A stretch of DNA of 64,000 nucleotides. It comes from Przewalskia tangutica. Taxonomy: Eukaryota > Streptophyta > Magnoliopsida > Solanales > Solanaceae. Shown in pieces: positions 58,316-64,000 of the stretch; position 1 is the stretch's first letter; each line of letters starts with the position of its first letter. The translations under genes and the position numbers were made by a program. The stretch is from contig CM056734.1 in the NCBI GenBank assembly GCA_029844215.1, forward strand, positions 17,308,501 through 17,372,500, written 5' to 3'. Below the pieces are notes generated by a model that made no database searches, was not told where the DNA came from, and saw only the letters and a program-made list of their open reading frames with translations.

Positions 58316-59780
58316 ATGCCTCCGAAGAAGGCGACAGCCGCCCAGAAGAGCAAATCAGTAGCAGGAGCTACTAGTCAGATCCGAAGAGTTACTAGGGCCC
58401 AGACCCAGTCTATGCCTGAGATTGTACCCCGGTCGACGAGTTCTGCAACATCGCCACCTCCAGAGGCTCCAGTTCAGGGGGCAACATCATCACTAGCTCC
58501 TGAGGCCCGATGCACGAGCCTCCAGCCTCTCGGGCGGCAAGGACGAGCCATGATAGATGTAGTACAACCGCCGACAGTTAATGGCAGGCACTCGCAGATC
58601 GTTACTGGGGTTGATGAGATCCGATTTGAGAGTTCGTGACTTTTTGAGTTGTAATCCTCCAGAGATTTTTGGGTCAAAGCCCGAGGATGACCCGCATGAG
58701 TTTATCCGACAGATGCAGCGTAAATTGAGGGTGATCAAGGCTTCGGAGACTGAGTCTGTTGAGTTGGCTTCATATCGGATGCGGGATGTAGCGGTTAATT
58801 GGTATGAGTCTTGGGAGTTATCCAGAGGCGAGGGTGCTCCTCCAGCTGTATGGGATGAGTTTACAGAGGCATTCCTTGGCCATTTTCTGCCTCTAGAGAT
58901 GAGACGAGTCAGAGTCGATAGATTCTTACAGTTGAGGTAGGGTGGCAGGAGCGTTCGAGAGTATAGTCTCGAGTTTGATTCACTGCTAGATATGCGCCTA
59001 CCATTATGGCTGATATGGCGGATAGAGTACATCGGTATGTGATGGGACTAGATCGCTATTTGATTGACGGTTGTATGGCGGTGGCTCTTCAGCCCGGTAT
59101 GCATATTTCCCGAGTACATGCTTATGCACAGGGGGTAGAGGATCGATACAGAGGGCGTATAGAGATCACGATAGAGGCCAACATAAGACGGCTAGGTCAG
59201 TAGGGTATTCCGGTGAGTCTCGAGGCGGGCATCCTCAACAGCATGTCAGATATTCTTCCCAGCCAGCACAGAGTGCACCTCTACAGTCCGCAGGTAGACG
59301 ATTTGACCGCATGGGGTATTCAGGAGCTGGTTAGAGCTTCAGGGCTTCAGGTTCATAGGTGAACAGAGGTTTTAGTCAATCGAGGCCACCTTTGCCTCAG
59401 TGTACTCGGTGTGGTAGGTCTCATTCTGGGATATACCGTTCTGGTACTGGTGCTTGTTTTTCTTGCAGTCGTCAAGGCCATATGATGAGAGATTGTCCTC
59501 ATAGAGGTGGTCCGGGTGGTATGACTCAGCCTACGGGATCGGTTGTTGGTTCATCATCTTCTATAGCTATGTGCCCCGCAGGGCTGGGTGTTCACATGCC
59601 AGCAGGTCGTTGTAGAGGTCGTGGTGGAGTTTCCACTTCTAGCGGTCCCTCGCACCGCATTTATGCCTTGGATAGTAGGCAAGATCAGGAGGCGTCGCTA
59701 GATGTGGTTACAGGTATACTATCGATCTTTCTCCGGGACGTATATGCATTGATAGATCCATGTTCTACTTTATCGTATAT
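58316..59780 (+). pseudogene. Gypsy A gag-protease remnant
   Basis: The start MPPKKATAAQ is at 58316. The capsid block LSCNPPEIFGSKPEDDPHEF ... NWYESWELSRGEGAPPAVWD is in another frame (58620-58940), with a TAG replacing a Gln codon near 58938. A CCHC knuckle CFSCSRQGHMMRDCPH lies at about 59455-59505. The protease motif appears as ALIDPCSTLSYI (about 59745-59780), where Cys replaces the usual Gly of DxGS/T. The gene is cut at 59780 by gypsy B. Confidence 0.85.
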
Positions 59781-62700
59781 TGTTACACCCCGTAGTTCAA
59801 GGACGTGTTTAAGAGAATGTATGTAAGGAACACAAGACTTGAAAAGGGTACGAAAGGAAGAATTGTTTTTCCGACGGAAAATCTTCCGAACGTCGGAAAG
59901 GAAAAATGTTCGTTGGAGAGAATTGGATTCTCAAAATGCATTAATTGAGGATTATGGAATGTATTATCATTATGGAAATTTATTTGTACGGATTTGGTCA
60001 TGTGGGGCCCACCCGAGGAATTTTACGTTTTGTGGGGCCCACGAGGGTTACAGAATTTTATGGACGAATGGGAGGGCGACACGTGGAACCCCCCCCCCCA
60101 CATTGGTCTTGGACGAAGTTGATGCAAGGGCAAAAGGGTCATTTGACCATTGTAAAGATGAGAAAGTCTTGCTAAGCTTGAGCTTGACATTGTTGACTAA
60201 GTCAAGAGCCACTTGGCTTGATCCCTTTCATCCAAATTTAACATGTGTTGTAATCTAGACCCTCCATTGTATTATATATACACAACTAGTGCAAGACTAG
60301 CTCTTTTAACACTTAGAAAAATTTAGAGACTTTGTGTATGTTCATAGAGCTCTCGGCAATGGTGTGTTTCCCACACAAAATTTTTATAGTTTTGATCCAT
60401 TAGCCACAAGACTTTAACCCAAGGTCCCTAAGGGTATTGTAAGGATATCTCAATAGAAAGATTTCGGGAAAACAACGTTTTCACGTTAGTCGCAAGGCGA
60501 AAACCTAAGGCATTTTCATAGGTTTTGATTGGAAATTGAAGAGAAGTTGGTTGTGAGCTTCTAAAGGCTTCAAATAGCGGATTGGAGCGTAAAGGAAAGG
60601 AGCTAAGAATTGCTAAGGAGCGACTTTGAATCTTGGAAATTATAAGGGCTTGTAAAGGTATAATTCTTGTCGTTTTAGTAATTAAGATTACTTATTGTTG
60701 TAGCTATGTATATTAGCAAGTATGAGATTTATATTATGAAGTTGATAAGTGTATTGGCTATTAGAACTCTAATCCGAAAACTAGTATGTTTAGCCCTTGA
60801 GATTTCAATTCAATTGGATTATTAGTTTAAGTCGTCACATGTTATATAAAGAAGGAATTATAATTGTTAAGTTGTTTATGACTATATAACATGTTGACCT
60901 AAGAACTTGGATTGAAAAGTATTGGAAAGGTTGATAAGTTGTTGCACCTTTTGGCCGAAATTGGCATTTGTATTGTGGACTAGTTTAATGTCAATTGTGG
61001 GGCGGAATTTTACACGTATTGTAAGGCGTGTAATCCCCTTTGATTGGTTGTTGTATTGGGCCTTAAATGTGGCGTGTTTGGTTATTGAATTCGGCCTTGA
61101 AAAAGGTGGCAAAGTATGTAGAAACAAAGGAAGTGCTGTCCGATTTTCCGTAGAATTTAGTGACTTTGCACTTAGAATATTCTACGTTTGAAGCTAGAGG
61201 TTTAATGGACGTATTATGGCCATTATAGGTTGAAGTACTAAGAATAGCGTATTCTACTTGAAGGATGGAATAGCTATCAAGGTTGAAGTACTTCGGAGCA
61301 TTTTGCTATTTGTCGATAATCGTCGCGAGGTATGTGAACCTCTTCCTTCTTTTGACATGATTCTATGTATTGAATATACATGTAGTACTATTTCATGATT
61401 CCTTCTACTCTTAGAAGTTAAGAGGTATGTATGTTGATTTACTCTACGTAAATGTTATGTCTAAGTTATCCTAAGTTCTTACCAAGTCTTACGGGGGATG
61501 TTGGTAAGAGTCGTTAGGAGGTATTCAGAGCTGTTGACTTGGCTAAGTTACGGCACAAATGAGAATAAGTATCGAACAAGCCACTGTAGCGTTAATAAAG
61601 GAAAATGTAATGACAATCAATTAAGTTAAAAATGAGTAGAATTCTCCATCTGCATAGAAGCTAAGATAAGACAAAATTGTATTACATTTTCTAGATCATG
61701 GCTACTTGATTAAGATCGTTATAAATAAGTATAACTTATTCACAACTCATAAAAGCATATGTTACTTAGATTAAAAGAGTTTTATGTCATGAAGTTTTAA
61801 GACTATGAACCTTGATTTCTGAAAAGGTTAAGGAACTTTATTTTTCAAGTTATGGGACTTGATTCTTAAAGGAAGAAATGAATTTATTTAAAAGTACAGA
61901 ATACTTGATTTGGAAAGTATTGATTTCTTGTCATTCTAAAGTTAAGAAACTTGTTTTCTTAAAAGTTAAGAGACTTGAAGTATTTTGAAAGCTATGTGAT
62001 TTGATTTGAAAGTATAAGTCTCTTGGTTATAAAAGGAATAAATTTGTCTAAGACATAAAGAGTTATAACGACTTTATGGGTAGTTGGTTATAACAACTTT
62101 ATGGAAGATTAAAAGAATGGGTTTCTTCAGTAATGTAAGCAAAGAAATGACTTGAAATAAAGAAGGGCAAATTGTTTTAATGGTACCAATTGCTTAAGGT
62201 TTTTAAGAAAGAAGTCACTTGATTTAGAAGCCGGTAAATGTATTTCTAAAAGGTATTGTGACTTGTCTTGAAAAGTAGATATGACTTGATACTACGGTTG
62301 TTAGTATCTTGGAAGTTTTATTTGAAAAAGAGTCATTTTGTTTAAAGGAGTAGAGGTAGTAGTACGTGGGGTTAAATTCCCGGATTTTTATGTGACTTTA
62401 CTGCGTCCCAGGAATGGGCCGGGCAGTATACCTTTATGGGCAGACTATGTGACTTTACCGCGTCCCAGGAATGGGCCGGGCAATATACCTTTATGGGCAG
62501 ACTATGTGACTTTACCGCGTCCCAGGAATGGGCCGGCAAGATACCTTATGGGCGCACTATGTGATTTACCGCGGCCCCGAGAATGGGGCGGAAGTATACC
62601 TTATGGGCGGACTATGTGACTTTACCGCCCCAGAATGGGCCGCAAGATACCTTTATGGGCGGACTATGTGACTTTACCGCCCCGTGAATGGGCCGGGCGA

Positions 62701-63074
62701 TACCTTATGGGCGAACTATGTGACTTTACCGCGTCGAGAATGGGCCGGCGATACCTTTATGGGTAGACTATGTAACTTACCGCGCCCCAGAATGGCGGCA
62801 AGATACCTTTATGGGGCACTATGTGACTTTACCGCGTCCCGTGAATGGGCCGGCAAGATACCTTTACGGGCGACTATGTGACCTTATCGCGCCCCGTTGG
62901 TCGGGCGAGATAGCGTCCCTCCTTAAAGGGCCGGATTATGTTATGCAAGGTAAGTAAGTTATATGGTAATGAACTTGACGATTTTCCTAAGTATGTACGT
63001 AAGAAAGTGACTATAACTTTTATTGAAAAATGGGAAAAGATAATAAGGTACGATTAAGTTCACGAGATGTTAAT
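59781..63074 (+). mobile_element. Gypsy B LTR (interrupted by gypsy C)
   Basis: Begins TGTTACACCCCGTAGTTCAA at 59781 inside gypsy A's protease. It holds an ACACGTGG G-box (60079-60086) next to an 11-C run, a TATA-like TATTATATATACAC (about 60270), and the family-typical GGTATGTGAACCTCTTCCTT (about 61330). A ten-unit tandem array follows at 62389-62945. No coding frame is present, and the LTR end is not seen before gypsy C begins. Confidence 0.75.
62389..62945 (+). repeat. Tandem array of about ten 50-58-bp units in the gypsy B LTR
   Basis: Units start TATGTGACTTTACCGCGTCC and run through GAATGGGCCGGGCA and TACCTTTATGGGC. Starts are near 62389, 62446, 62503, 62558, 62613, 62664, 62717, 62768, 62819 and 62874. 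The first three are regular (57 bp); later ones have many small indels. One to four similar units exist in the LTRs of the other family members here. Confidence 0.9.
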
Positions 63075-64000
63075 TGTTATACCCCGTGGTTCAGGCCGTG
63101 CGTATGGGGCCGTGCGAAAGGAGTTAGGACTCGAAATCAGAAAATTTTGGTCAGGGCCTCGTGGCCTGGCTGGCAAGAGGAATCAGGTCGCGCCGAACTG
63201 GTCGCGCGCGGAGTTCAGAGTCCGCAGAGTCATGCGCCAGGCGGAATCTGGCGGAAAAACTTAGGAAAATCTGATCTTTTCTTTTAAAAAGGCCATGGGA
63301 GGGTGACAAGTGTCCCCCCCCCCCATCTGATTTTGCATGCATTATATTGACCAAGTCTTGAAGACTTGGTCATCTTTCATCTCTCTCTTAGACAAAAGCT
63401 CTTCCTTCTCTCTTAAAAATTTCAAGCTCCTCTTTCTCTCTAAAATTCCAAGAGATATTCTAGCCTTAGGAAAAATTTGAAAAGAAAAGGCAAGAAGGAA
63501 GCTTGTGGCTAACTTGTGAAGGTTGTTGTGGTGGTGTTTTTGGAAAGGAAGCTAGCAAGTTGTTGGAAAATTTTGGCTAAAGCTCTAAGGTAATGATTCT
63601 TCCTTTATAATTAGTTTTTAGTGTTGCATGTTAAGAAGAAAGAACTTGTGATAGTAAATAATGCTCTTAGAGTCATTGCATGCAAGAAATGTGGTTTGGG
63701 TATGAAGGATTTGGCTAAAGAGGTTATGTGAGCATGTTGTAGCCTAAAAATTACCTTAAACTTGTTAAGATTAATTGTTATAACTTATGGGGCAGAATTT
63801 TACACACCCAAGTTTAGGTGTGTAATCCCCTTTGTGTTGGTTTGGATGTTGGGCCTTAAATGTGGCGTTTGAGTGTTAAAAATCGGCCTTTGAAAAGGTG
63901 GCAAGTGAGTAGAAATAAAGGAAATGCTGCCCAATTTTCCATAGGAATTAGTAACCTTGAACTTGGAAATATTCTACTTTGAAACTAGAAGTTAATAAAC
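63075..64000 (+). mobile_element. Gypsy C LTR, partial (runs off the window)
   Basis: Begins TGTTATACCCCGTGGTTCAG and follows the same plan as gypsy B: GGGAGGGTGACAAGTGT next to an 11-C run (63314-63324), a CT-rich leader, and TGTGTAATCCCCTTTGTGTTG matching 61028-61043. Only about the first 930 bp are in the window. Confidence 0.75.

Larger units (their letters stand above)
48747..59780 (+). mobile_element. Gypsy A (Tekay/del-like), interrupted twice
   Basis: Starts TGTTACACCTCGTGAG at 48747 inside the copia RT. The LTR is in two parts, 48747-50700 and 57456-58108 (..GGTCATGACA, about 2.6 kb in total), separated by the Athila element. A PBS, TGGTATCAGAGCAG, lies at 58114-58127, matching the 3' end of initiator Met-tRNA. 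A decayed gag-protease follows to 59780, where gypsy B enters. RT, integrase and the 3' LTR are not in the window. Confidence 0.85.

Overview
The window is nuclear plant DNA, almost certainly from a Solanaceae genome. Five intron-containing genes are closest to known Arabidopsis proteins. The introns and spacers carry SINEs typical of nightshades: TS-type copies ending in (TTG)n, Au-type copies, and tRNA-headed copies ending in A-runs. Stowaway and hAT MITEs and large Ty3/gypsy LTR elements are also present. Genus cannot be settled from the sequence.

Gene-bearing half (1-33.2 kb): (i) the 3' exons of a STICHEL-like gene (+, 588-3704, open at the left edge); (ii) a two-exon LRR receptor pseudokinase (+, 5048-9109); (iii) a 13-exon UFM1-specific protease, UFSP2 type (-, 11051-18589), with its catalytic Cys and the Asp/His motif intact; (iv) a decayed long-chain acyl-CoA synthetase relic (-, about 20.2-20.8 kb); (v) a two-exon pentatricopeptide gene of the EMB1006 type (-, 22428-25192); (vi) an MA3-domain translation regulator of the MRF family (+, 27769-33218). 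Gene models were built by joining splice-consistent exons, and reading phase was checked across every junction. These are unrelated housekeeping or regulatory genes with no operon logic. STICHEL-like and MRF genes are, from memory, also neighbours in Arabidopsis, which would make this an old syntenic block. Most introns contain small transposons.

Repeat half (33.2-64 kb): a duplicated 3' end of the PPR gene lies at 35222-36048. It is cut by a reverse-oriented gypsy element (36049 to about 41730) that has LTRs, PBS and PPT but no coding capacity. A spacer follows with an Au SINE, an hAT element with perfect 8-bp target duplication, and other SINEs. From 46.98 kb to the right edge is a nest of retroelements. 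A Ty1/copia pol relic is entered by gypsy A (LTR from 48747). Gypsy A's LTR is split by a complete Athila-like gag-protease element (50701-57450, TSD GCCAG). Gypsy A's gag-protease region is entered by gypsy B (59781), which is entered in turn by gypsy C (63075).

No clearly new coding system was found. The least expected items are: a duplicated (decoy) splice acceptor in the receptor-kinase intron; a 63-bp-arm foldback at 19.5 kb; coding-less and coding members of one gypsy family in the same window; a ten-unit minisatellite grown inside an LTR; and very uneven divergence between the two Athila LTRs.
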